Shown here piece by piece: positions 15,003 to 22,567 of a stretch of DNA of 64,000 nt. Positions within the stretch are counted from its first letter, which is position 1, and each line of letters opens with the position of its first letter. Source of the stretch: an uncultured Oscillospiraceae bacterium (GTDB lineage: Bacteria; Bacillota; Clostridia; Oscillospirales; Oscillospiraceae). The notes below the pieces were generated by a model. It saw nothing but the letters and a program-made list of their open reading frames with translations, did no database searches and was not told the DNA's origin. The stretch spans positions 45,118 to 109,117 of the forward strand of contig CAJOEH010000013.1 in assembly GCA_905233385.1 (NCBI GenBank), given 5' to 3'. The translations under genes and the position numbers were made by a program.

Positions 15003-17198
15003 TTATCCCGCGAACTTCTCGATAAAGCGCATCAGGATGGTCGAGACCTGGGCGCGGGTGGCGTTGCCGCCGGGGTCGAGCCTGCCGTCCGAGCCGCCGA
15101 TAATGCCCTCGGCGACCGCCCATTCCAGCGGCTCCTTCGCGTAGCCGCTGACTTTTCCCGCGTCGGAGAAGCCGCTCAGACTCCCATGCCTGCTTGTGTC
15201 GAAGCCCTTCCATTTCGCGTAGCGGAACAGGATCGCCGCCATCTGCTCGCGCGTGATGTTGCCGTTCGGCGCGAACTTCCCGTTTCCAACGCCGCCGACG
15301 ATGCCCTTCTCCGCCGCCCACGCGACCGCCTGCGTGTACCATTGACCGCCGGGCACGTCGCTGAAGCCGTTTTTGCCCTCCTGCGGGCTTCCCTCGTACC
15401 GCCACAGGACGGTCACGAGCATAGCTCTCGTCATTGGGTCGTTCGGCGCGAATCTGCCGTTTCCGACGCCGTTCATCAGACCTCTCGCAACGGCGTAATT
15501 GACCGCGTTATAGTACCAGTCCGCCTGCCGGACGTCGCTGAAGCTCACCGGCGCGGGCGGATTCGGGTCCTTCGCGCCGCAGCGCGTGCAGACGCCGCCG
15601 ACGAAGTTGTGCCCGAGCGCGTTGACGTAGGAATCCACGTAGCTGTCGCCGCAGGCGCAGGTATGGGTCGTATAGCCTCTTTCCGTGCAGGTCGGCGGCG
15701 TCACGACCGCCGTGTAGCTGTGCACGTGCGGGGTCTTCGGAAGCTCCTCCGTCCGCGTCGCGCCGCAGCGTTTGCAGGTGAAGGTCTTCTCGCCCGTCGC
15801 CGTTTCGGTCGGCTCCTTCGTGACCTTGCCCTCGTCCCAGTCGTGGCCGAGCGCGTCCACGTAGCCGTCTACGTAGCGGTCGCCGCAGGCGCAGGTGTGG
15901 GTCGTGAAGCCTCTTTCCGTGCAGGTCGGCGGCGTCACGACCGCCGTGTAGCTGTGCACGTGCGCGCCGATCGCTTCCAGCGGGATCTCGTATTGCGCGC
16001 CCTTCTCATTCGGGCTCTTCTTGATCTCATAGCGCATCCTGCCGTCGATCATGGCGCAGCCGTAAAGATAGCCTTCGCTCGTATCCGGGACGAAGACTGA
16101 CTGATCTTCCATCGTCTCCGGGTCGAAGCAGCGCAGCTCGGTCGCGGTGTTGTAGTAGAGCTTGCCGCCCAGCAGAGTCAGGCCGGTGAAGTATTCCGTA
16201 TAGAACTGCAGTTCCTCTCCCCAGACCGGCCATTCGCCGACGGAGATCAGTTCCGTTTCCGCGCCGCGCATCGTCGTGTTTTTGACGATCATGCCGCCGC
16301 GGCAGTAGTATCTGTCGTTCCCGGAGAAGCAGACCGTGCTGTCTACGCCGTACCAGTAGGCGTTGTCGTACTTCGTGCTGTCGCAGGAAACGGGCAGCGG
16401 ATCCCAGCCGTAGTGCGGCTTGTTGCCGCCGATCGAGCGCTTCGCCGAGACAGCCGCGTCGCTGAGGAGGACGAACTTATGGCCGACCATGCCGGGAACG
16501 TCCGGCGTCGGGTCGTCCCAGGTCGGGTCGACGTGATAGTAGTCGTTCCCGATCCTGACCACATTCCAGGTATGATTCATCGGCGCGCTCTCCACGGTAT
16601 GGCACTCGACGCCGGCGCGGTTGATGAGATACATGAAGGCGTAGGTATAGCCCTGGCAGACGCCGCGCCGGTTCATCAGGATGCCCGCCGTATTGAAGGA
16701 ATCGGCCGTGATCTCCAGAGAAAAATCGTATTCGCTGTTATAGATGAGGTAATCGTGCAGGACGAGCACCTTGTCCACGGGATCCGGCACGGCGGCGAGC
16801 ATCGCGTCCACCTCGGCGATCTTCGCCTCCACCCTGTCCAGATAGGCGTTGATTTCTTCGCTGCTCACGCCCTTGGGATAGGTGATGTCAATCCTGGAAT
16901 AATTGTTGTCATAGGCGCTCCAGTTGCAGACGATATCGATCCCGTTGCTGAGATAGGGAGAATAGTCCTTGAGTCTGCTCAGATTGATCGCCTCATGGTT
17001 CAGCTGATAACCCGACACGTAGACGGCAGCCTTTCCCGCGCGGATCGCGGCGACAAGGTCCGCCTCGATCGCGCGGAAGATCGCGATCTCGTTCGCCCAG
17101 TCGTCGGCAGCCGTCGCGCCGACCGGCAGCGACGTCGCCGGCAGCAGACCGCACATGAGGACCAACGCGAGAAGCAGCGATAGAATGCGTCGTTTCAT
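15003..17198 (-). CDS. Secreted transglutaminase-like protein with Cys/His repeats and three SLH domains
   Basis: A 731-residue cell-surface protein. Residues 1-29 are a signal peptide. A transglutaminase/protease-like domain has the triad C181 (RRGVCQGYTYAFMYL), H209 (MNHTW) and D224 (YHVDPTWDD). After a beta-rich middle come Cys/His repeats (HSYTAVVTPPTCTERG...CACGDRYVDGYVDALGH, the related CKRCGATRTEELP unit, then a second full copy), about 415-545. Three SLH repeats (about 550-731) should anchor it to secondary wall polymer. It may crosslink or cleave surface protein; the substrate is unknown. It leads a short operon with the DUF362 gene upstream. Confidence 0.88.
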   Translation of the reverse strand: MKRRILSLLLALVLMCGLLPATSLPVGATAADDWANEIAIFRAIEADLVAAIRAGKAAVYVSGYQLNHEAINLSRLKDYSPYLSNGIDIVCNWSAYDNNYSRIDITYPKGVSSEEINAYLDRVEAKIAEVDAMLAAVPDPVDKVLVLHDYLIYNSEYDFSLEITADSFNTAGILMNRRGVCQGYTYAFMYLINRAGVECHTVESAPMNHTWNVVRIGNDYYHVDPTWDDPTPDVPGMVGHKFVLLSDAAVSAKRSIGGNKPHYGWDPLPVSCDSTKYDNAYWYGVDSTVCFSGNDRYYCRGGMIVKNTTMRGAETELISVGEWPVWGEELQFYTEYFTGLTLLGGKLYYNTATELRCFDPETMEDQSVFVPDTSEGYLYGCAMIDGRMRYEIKKSPNEKGAQYEIPLEAIGAHVHSYTAVVTPPTCTERGFTTHTCACGDRYVDGYVDALGHDWDEGKVTKEPTETATGEKTFTCKRCGATRTEELPKTPHVHSYTAVVTPPTCTERGYTTHTCACGDSYVDSYVNALGHNFVGGVCTRCGAKDPNPPAPVSFSDVRQADWYYNAVNYAVARGLMNGVGNGRFAPNDPMTRAMLVTVLWRYEGSPQEGKNGFSDVPGGQWYTQAVAWAAEKGIVGGVGNGKFAPNGNITREQMAAILFRYAKWKGFDTSRHGSLSGFSDAGKVSGYAKEPLEWAVAEGIIGGSDGRLDPGGNATRAQVSTILMRFIEKFAG

Positions 17199-17235
17199 TT
17201 TCTCTCCTCCTTTATCTCTCCGTTTGGCTCGTCGG

Positions 17236-18345
17236 TCAGATCATCGTGATCAGCTCGTAGTCCGCGGTGCCGAGGCCGAGCTTTTCGCCCTGCTCGATGC
17301 CCGCCTCCCACTTGGTATCCGGGTGCATCGTGTGGAAGTGATCCGCGCCTTCGACAGGTTTCGCTTCTCCCAGCAGCGAGTCGGCGATCGCGTGCTGCCG
17401 ATTGGCGGCGTCCGCGCAGGCCTTGTCCAGCGCAACGGGGTCGAAGGAGGCGAACATGCCCACGTCGGGGATGACGGGCGCGTCGTTGCTGCCGTAGCAG
17501 TCGCAGAACGGCGACACGTCGATCAGAAGCGTGATGTGGAAGCACGGGCGATCCTTGCACACGGCGTAAGCGTACTCCGCGACCTTGCGGGCGAGGATCT
17601 CCATCGCGCAGTCCTCTGCGGCGATCATCGCGCCGGTCGGGCAGACGCCCACACAGCGGCCGCAGCCCACGCAGCGCGAATGGTCGATGACCGCGCAGCC
17701 GTCCTCTACGGTCACGCCGCCGTGCGCGCAGTTGTCCGCGCAGACGCCGCAGCCGACGCACACGTCTTCCTGCACCGTCGGCTTCTCGCTGGTGTGCATT
17801 TCCTTCTTCCCCTCGAAGCTGCCGCTGCCCATGCCGAGATTTTTCAGCGCGCCGCCGAAGCCAGTGCCCTCGTGGCCCTTGAAATGGGTCAGGGAGACGA
17901 CGATATCCGCGTCCATGATCGCTCTGCCGATCTTCGCGGATTTCACGTACTGGCCGTCGATGGGGACTTCCACCTCATCCGTACCCTTCAGGCCGTCCGC
18001 GATGATGGTGTGGCAGCCGAGACAGAGCGGGTTGAAGCCGTGCTTGTACGCGACGTCCAGATGGTCCAGCGCGTTCTTGCGGCTGCCGACGTAGAGCGTG
18101 TTGGCGTCGGTCACGAACGGCTTGCCGCCCAGCGATTTGATGAGTTCCACGACCGCGCGGGCGTAGTCGGCGCGCAGGAAGGCGAGATTGCCGTCCTCGC
18201 CGAAGTGGATTTTGATCGCGGTGAACTTGTCCTTGAAATCAATTTCGCCGATCCCGGCGGTCCTGCACAGCCGCACCAGCTTGTCGGTCAGGCATTCCCC
18301 GTCGACGATCCGCATATTGGTGAAAAATACCTTCGATTTACTCAT
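17236..18345 (-). CDS. DUF362 domain protein with 2x[4Fe-4S] ferredoxin module
   Basis: A 369-residue protein. The DUF362 domain covers residues 1-185 (KFTAIKIHFGEDGNLAFLR; THFKGHEGTGFGGALKNLGMG) and resumes after the ferredoxin insert (MFASFDPVALDKAC). Two ferredoxin motifs, CVGCGVCADNC and CVGCGRCVGVC, each with a distal Cys-Pro type ligand, lie at about 195-235. The family is a presumed redox or metal-handling protein of unknown reaction. The gene ends 37 bp before the SLH protein gene starts. Confidence 0.88.
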   Translation of the reverse strand: MSKSKVFFTNMRIVDGECLTDKLVRLCRTAGIGEIDFKDKFTAIKIHFGEDGNLAFLRADYARAVVELIKSLGGKPFVTDANTLYVGSRKNALDHLDVAYKHGFNPLCLGCHTIIADGLKGTDEVEVPIDGQYVKSAKIGRAIMDADIVVSLTHFKGHEGTGFGGALKNLGMGSGSFEGKKEMHTSEKPTVQEDVCVGCGVCADNCAHGGVTVEDGCAVIDHSRCVGCGRCVGVCPTGAMIAAEDCAMEILARKVAEYAYAVCKDRPCFHITLLIDVSPFCDCYGSNDAPVIPDVGMFASFDPVALDKACADAANRQHAIADSLLGEAKPVEGADHFHTMHPDTKWEAGIEQGEKLGLGTADYELITMI

Positions 18346-18416
18346 AGCCGTCGCTCCCTACTTCTAATTTCAATAATATTGTACCATAATTTCCCATTTT
18401 TTGCAACCGTCGGGCG

Positions 18417-18902
18417 TCAGAGATCGAACGCCAGGCGCAGATGCTCCGGCCGTGCGCCCGGCAGGGCGGCGATCTCCGCGCGGGGCACCAGACGGAAGCC
18501 CTCATAGTGGAAGGCGGGCGTCGTGGCGCAGGAGAGGAAGGCATAGCCGTCCGCGTCCGCGTTCTCCGCCGCGAAGATCGCGCCGGCGGGAATGACCGCC
18601 ATGGGGCGCTGACCTGCTGCGGTATCGCTTCCGAGCAGCAGCGTCTCGCAGAAACCGTCACGCAGGACGGTCACGCGCAGCGCGCAGCCTTCGTGATGGT
18701 ACCACAGTTCGTCGCAGTCGATCCGGTGAAAGTGCGAAATATCGTCGCCTGCGAGCAGGAAATAGATACTGCCCATCAGCGGGCGGCCTTCCGTTTCAAA
18801 CGGCGCGGTATAGACCTCTGCAAACCACCCGCCCTCCGGGTGCTGCCGCAGATCGCAGGCTTCCTTGAGCTGCGCGATCCGCGCCTTCGTATTCTCCCGC
18901 AT
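18417..18902 (-). CDS. DUF985 cupin-domain protein
   Basis: A 161-residue cupin of the DUF985 family: HPEGGWFAEVYTAPF, then FLLAGDDISHFHRIDCDELWYHHEG with the metal/ligand histidines, and FHYEGFRLVPRAEI at the end. Members bind small, probably nucleotide-sugar or acid, ligands; no reaction is assigned. ATG 18902 follows GGGGGAAC at good spacing. It is single-gene, divergent from the SPT-like gene. Confidence 0.85.
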   Translation of the reverse strand: MRENTKARIAQLKEACDLRQHPEGGWFAEVYTAPFETEGRPLMGSIYFLLAGDDISHFHRIDCDELWYHHEGCALRVTVLRDGFCETLLLGSDTAAGQRPMAVIPAGAIFAAENADADGYAFLSCATTPAFHYEGFRLVPRAEIAALPGARPEHLRLAFDL

Positions 18903-18933
18903 GATGTTCCCCCTTTCGCTTTCCTTTGATTTC

Positions 18934-18963
18934 ATTATATCAGAAGGCGCGGAAAATGTCCAA
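18934..18963 (-). promoter_or_regulatory. Promoter of the DUF985 gene
   Basis: TTGGAC and TATAAT, 18-bp spacer, minus strand. Confidence 0.7.
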
Positions 18964-19021
18964 TCCTTCCGGCGGAAACCCGCGGAAATCCGCTTCCGCC
19001 GCAATAATTGGAAGGAAACTC

Positions 19022-19050
19022 TTGTTATTTTTTGCCTGATATGCTATGAT
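19022..19050 (+). promoter_or_regulatory. Promoter of the SPT-like/SDR operon
   Basis: TTGTTA and TATGAT, 17-bp spacer, with the start codon about 45 bp downstream of the -10. Confidence 0.75.
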
Positions 19051-19094
19051 AATACAGAATTCTTTACGAGAGAGAGCTATTTGGGAGTTACTTT

Positions 19095-20294
19095 ATGGAC
19101 GTTTTTGCCAAGTGTTATAAGCCGTCGCTCGCCGATGAAGCGCGGGGAAAAGGGATCTATCCGTATTTCCACGCGCTCGAGTCCCGGCAGGATACCGAGG
19201 TCGTCATGGAAGGCAAACGCCGGATCATGCTCGGCTCCAACAACTATCTCGGGCTGACGACCCACCCCGAAGTGATCGAAGCCGGCGTGCGCGCGCTGGA
19301 GAAATACGGCTCCGGCTGCTCCGGCTCCCGTTTTCTGAATGGAACGCTCGAGCTGCATCTGGAGCTGGAGAAAGAGCTGGCCGCCTTCCTGCGGAAGGAA
19401 GCCGCGATGACCTTCTCTACCGGCTTCCAGTCCAATCTCGGCATCATCAGCGCGATCGTCGGTCTCGGCGATTACGTCATCATGGACCGGGAGAACCACG
19501 CGAGCCTGTACGACGCCTGCCGTCTTTCCTTCGGCAAGATGCTCCGTTTCTGGCATAACGACATGGAGGATCTCGAGAAGAAGCTCGCGTCCGTGCCGGA
19601 AAGCGCGGGCTGTCTGATCGTCACGGACGGCGTCTTCTCCATGGGCGGCGACATCGCGAATCTGCCGGAGATCTGCCAACTGGCGAAGAAATACGGCGCC
19701 CGCGTGATGGTCGACGACGCCCACGGTCTTGGCGTGATCGGCGAGGGCGGACGCGGAACGGCCAGCTACTACGGCTTAGAGGATGAAGTGGACATCTACA
19801 TGGGCACCTTCTCGAAGTCTTTAGCTTCGCTCGGCGGCTATATCGCCGCGCCGGCGCAGGTCGTCGACTACGTGAAGCACGCCTCGCGGCCGTTCATCTT
19901 CTCCGCTTCCATCACGCCGGCGAGCTGCGCCTCCGCGCTGGCCGCGCTGAGGATCCTGGAAGCCCACCCGGAGCTCCCGGAGACGCTGCAGAGCAGAGCC
20001 CTTTTCCTGCGTAAGAAGCTGCGCGAAGCGAACATCCGTATGCGCGAATCCAACGGCGAACGGATCCCCATCATCCCGATCTACACCTACGAGGTGATCC
20101 CGACGCTGACCATCGCCAAAGATCTCTATGACCGCGGCGTTTACGTCAATTCCACCCTGCCGCCCGCCGTGGCGCCGGGCGAATGCCTGCTGCGCACGAG
20201 CCTGATGGCGACGCATTCGGAAGCCCTGATCGAAGAGGCGGTCGGCATCATCGCGGACGTGCTGCGGATGCACCATATCGGAGAGGAAAAATGA
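19095..20294 (+). CDS. Alpha-oxoamine synthase, serine palmitoyltransferase-like (PLP-dependent)
   Basis: A 399-residue fold-type-I PLP enzyme of the alpha-oxoamine synthase family, which condenses an amino acid with an acyl-CoA/ACP. Motifs: MLGSNNYLGLTTHPEV, GSGCSGSRFLNGT, MDRENHASLYDACRLS (stacking His), VDDAHGLGVIGEGGRG, and PLP Lys K241 in GTFSKSLASLGGYIA. The TFSKSLASLGG sequence is closer to serine palmitoyltransferase than to BioF or Kbl (TLGKA). No biotin or threonine genes lie nearby. It overlaps an SDR gene by ATGA, suggesting synthesis and reduction of a 3-keto long-chain product. Substrates are inferred. Confidence 0.85.
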   Translation: MDVFAKCYKPSLADEARGKGIYPYFHALESRQDTEVVMEGKRRIMLGSNNYLGLTTHPEVIEAGVRALEKYGSGCSGSRFLNGTLELHLELEKELAAFLRKEAAMTFSTGFQSNLGIISAIVGLGDYVIMDRENHASLYDACRLSFGKMLRFWHNDMEDLEKKLASVPESAGCLIVTDGVFSMGGDIANLPEICQLAKKYGARVMVDDAHGLGVIGEGGRGTASYYGLEDEVDIYMGTFSKSLASLGGYIAAPAQVVDYVKHASRPFIFSASITPASCASALAALRILEAHPELPETLQSRALFLRKKLREANIRMRESNGERIPIIPIYTYEVIPTLTIAKDLYDRGVYVNSTLPPAVAPGECLLRTSLMATHSEALIEEAVGIIADVLRMHHIGEEK

Positions 20295-21082
20295 AAAAAG
20301 TCATCCTGATCACCGGCGGAACGAGCGGGATCGGTCTGTACGCGGCGAAAACGCTCGCGGAAAAGGGCTGCAAAGTGTATGAGCTCAGCCGCAGAGAAGC
20401 CGAGTCGGACGGCGCGACCCACATCCGCGCCGACGTGACCGACGACAGGCAGGTGGAACGCGCCGTGCAGGAAGTCCTCGACCGCGAAGGCCGCATCGAC
20501 GTCGTGATCAACAACGCGGGCTACGGCATTTCCGGCGCGGTCGAATACACGGACACCGAGGAAGCGAAGCGGCAGTTTGACGTCAACTTTTTCGGCATGG
20601 TGCGCGTGAACCGCGCCGTCCTGCCGGTCATGCACAGGCAGGGCTGCGGACGGATCGTCAACCTGAGCTCCGTCGCCGCGCCGATCGCGATCCCCTTCCA
20701 GACCTACTACTCCGCCTCGAAAGCGGCGATCCGCGCGTATTCCATGGCGCTGGAGAGCGAGGTCAGACCCTACGGCATTTCAGTCTGCTGCATCCTGCCG
20801 GGCGACGTCGCGACGGGCTTCACCGCGGCGCGAAAGAAGGACCCTGCGGGCGACGACGCCTACGGCGGACGGATCTCGCGGAGCGTGGCGGTCATGGAGC
20901 GCGACGAGCAGAACGGCATCCCCGCGGAAAAGGCGGGCGCCTTTGTCGCGAAGAAAGCCCTGCAAAAGCGTGTGCCGATCGTCTGCACCCTCGGCGGGAA
21001 ATACAAGGCGTTCGTCTTCCTGACGCGCCTGCTGCCGACACGGCTTACCGTCCGGCTGGTCGGGAAAATCTACGCTTCATAA
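20291..21082 (+). CDS. Short-chain dehydrogenase/reductase, candidate 3-keto-lipid reductase
   Basis: A 263-residue classical SDR: TGGTSGIGLYAAKTL at residues 8-22 binds NAD(P), NNAGYG is the structural motif, and Ser plus YYSASKAA form the catalytic set. Its C-terminus is hydrophobic (FVFLTRLLPTRLTVRLVGKIY), as in membrane-associated ketosphinganine-reductase-like SDRs. ATG overlaps the upstream stop by 4 bp, so the two enzymes are made together. Reduction of the upstream enzyme's 3-keto product is the natural inference, not shown. Confidence 0.88.
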   Translation: MKKVILITGGTSGIGLYAAKTLAEKGCKVYELSRREAESDGATHIRADVTDDRQVERAVQEVLDREGRIDVVINNAGYGISGAVEYTDTEEAKRQFDVNFFGMVRVNRAVLPVMHRQGCGRIVNLSSVAAPIAIPFQTYYSASKAAIRAYSMALESEVRPYGISVCCILPGDVATGFTAARKKDPAGDDAYGGRISRSVAVMERDEQNGIPAEKAGAFVAKKALQKRVPIVCTLGGKYKAFVFLTRLLPTRLTVRLVGKIYAS

Positions 21083-21088
21083 TCATAA

Positions 21089-21121
21089 CGGAACGCCCTC
21101 GTCAACGACGAGGGCGTTCCG
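21089..21121 (+). terminator. Bidirectional hairpin between SDR and YgjV-like gene
   Basis: CGGAACGCCCTCGTC-AAC-GACGAGGGCGTTCCG, 15-bp perfect stem in a convergent gap. Confidence 0.8.
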
Positions 21122-21133
21122 TATATTTGCGCC

Positions 21134-21694
21134 TCACAGTGTTTCGTTCTCTTCCTGTTCCTCCTCCGGCTGCGCTTTTTTGCCGCGCAGGAGGAAGACG
21201 AAGGTCGTGACCGCCACAACGAGGCAGGACGCTCCGCCGACGTAGTTGCGGATCGCGAAGTTGAACACCGCGAACATGATCATATTGAGGATGAACGCGA
21301 TCTTAAGCGCGCGGTCGTTCTCGCGGAAGCGGAACATGGCGACCGAATACTCCAGATTGCCGACGATCGGCAGCCAGTCAAGCCAGCCGTGCGCGTTGTG
21401 GTTCAGCCAGATCCCGAAAACGCCCAGAATCACACCGAGCGCGACCAGGATCCACTCGATGACCTTGTGCTTGAGGTTTTTCATCGCCGCGAAGTTGCGG
21501 AGGATGGCAACGGCGTTCTGCGCGGTGCTGCTGTAGCCCTTCAGGATGATCGAGCCCGCGGCGTAGAAGACCTGGCTGATCATCTGGATGCCGAGGATCT
21601 GATTGCGCTTCTTCCGCGTTCCGCTGACGGAATCCGTCACGCACGCGCAGAGACTGCACACGTTGCCGACGATGACTTCTCTTAAACCGTCCAT
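21134..21694 (-). CDS. YgjV-family inner membrane protein
   Basis: A 186-residue membrane protein with about five hydrophobic segments (around 40-60, 78-95, 104-120, 128-145 and 148-170) and the family-like pattern QVFYAAGSIILKGYSSTAQN...RNFAAMKN. The Imp-YgjV family has no assigned function. It begins 8 bp after the broken lipoprotein reading frame, with only a weak upstream site, so it was probably coupled to that gene. Confidence 0.7.
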   Translation of the reverse strand: MDGLREVIVGNVCSLCACVTDSVSGTRKKRNQILGIQMISQVFYAAGSIILKGYSSTAQNAVAILRNFAAMKNLKHKVIEWILVALGVILGVFGIWLNHNAHGWLDWLPIVGNLEYSVAMFRFRENDRALKIAFILNMIMFAVFNFAIRNYVGGASCLVVAVTTFVFLLRGKKAQPEEEQEENETL

Positions 21695-21702
21695 ATTTTT
21701 TC

Positions 21703-22134
21703 CTATCCGTATCCGTGATCGACGTGCCGCCAGGCGCCGCCGTCGCTTCTGACCAGGATCCAGTTCCAGTCCTTGTACGTGCTGTTCGGCTCCATGGAGC
21801 CGTCGCCGCCGCTCTCGTCCACCTCGAACGTCGAGATCAGGACGATCAGCTGATCGAAGTCACCCTAGGACTTTGAAAAGTCTTCATAATGCTCCCGCAG
21901 GTAATACTCCGCAAACTGTCCTGTCGTTTCGTCTCCCGCATAGGCGATCTCTTTGAGGGTACAGCCCGGCCACGAGAGAGAAAACTCGGTTTTGATCACG
22001 GAGATCGCGCTGTCGATCTCGTCCGCCGTATACAGCTCGGACGGCATGTCCCGGATCACCGCGCCGCGAACGCTCCCGCCGCAGGCAGAGAGCAGCACCA
22101 GCAAGACAAGCACTGCTATGAGTTTTCTTTTCAT
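21703..22134 (-). pseudogene. Lipoprotein gene interrupted by an in-frame amber codon
   Basis: The first 89 codons encode a lipoprotein start (MKRKLIAVLVLLVLLSACGG, lipobox LSAC) and an alpha/beta segment. Codon 90 is TAG (21865-21867). The same frame then continues for 53 more codons (GDFDQLIVLISTFEVDESGG...WNWILVRSDGG) to a second TAG at 21703. The downstream part reads like intact protein, including the DxSGGDGS and WxWILVR patterns I associate with small clostridial lipoproteins. A single CAG-to-TAG change would explain it. Nonsense pseudogene, sequencing error and amber readthrough are all possible. Confidence 0.7.
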
Positions 22135-22233
22135 ATCGATCACCGGTCACATTATACCATGTCCTCGTAATAATAGCAAGCCGCACCAGCTTTACAGATC
22201 AGAGATGGCGAAAAGGGAAAAGCCTCCCCGGTT

Positions 22234-22360
22234 CTGTCATTCCCGCAGCCGATAGGCTGCAGGGAATCTGTCCATTGCAAATTTGGGAGCTTTATCGTTT
22301 TTTGGAAAAGAGTCTAAACCTGACACGGACAGATTGCCCGGACAAGCCGGGCAATGACAG
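22234..22360. repeat. Family A palindromic element, copy 3
   Basis: CTGTCATTCCCGCAGCC...GGGAATCTGTCC at one end and GGACAGATTGCCCGG...CCGGGCAATGACAG at the other. The rest of the 430-bp gap (22135-22567) holds no gene I can support. Confidence 0.8.
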
Positions 22361-22567
22361 ATTTGTTTCTGCCTTCATATGCGTTGAAGCGTTCTTTCTT
22401 TTACAGCTTGAATCGCGGCGCAGGCAAGCTGCCTGCACCGCGGTTTGCGTCGTTTGTTCAAAGTATGTCGATAAATCTTAGGAAGGGACTCTTCCGGTGG
22501 GGTCGCACTTGAAGAGGCTTTTATGATACTCACTCCGTGTGACGGGATCGTATTCCCGTTCCGCCTT

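Noticed and set aside
21703..22134. Pyrrolysine insertion at the amber codon
   Set aside because: The position is in a lipoprotein, not a methylamine methyltransferase, and a simple nonsense change explains it; kept only as a remote alternative.
22135..22567. Small open frames between the broken lipoprotein gene and the acyltransferase gene
   Set aside because: They run through a family A repeat, lack convincing ribosome binding sites and show no recognisable protein pattern.
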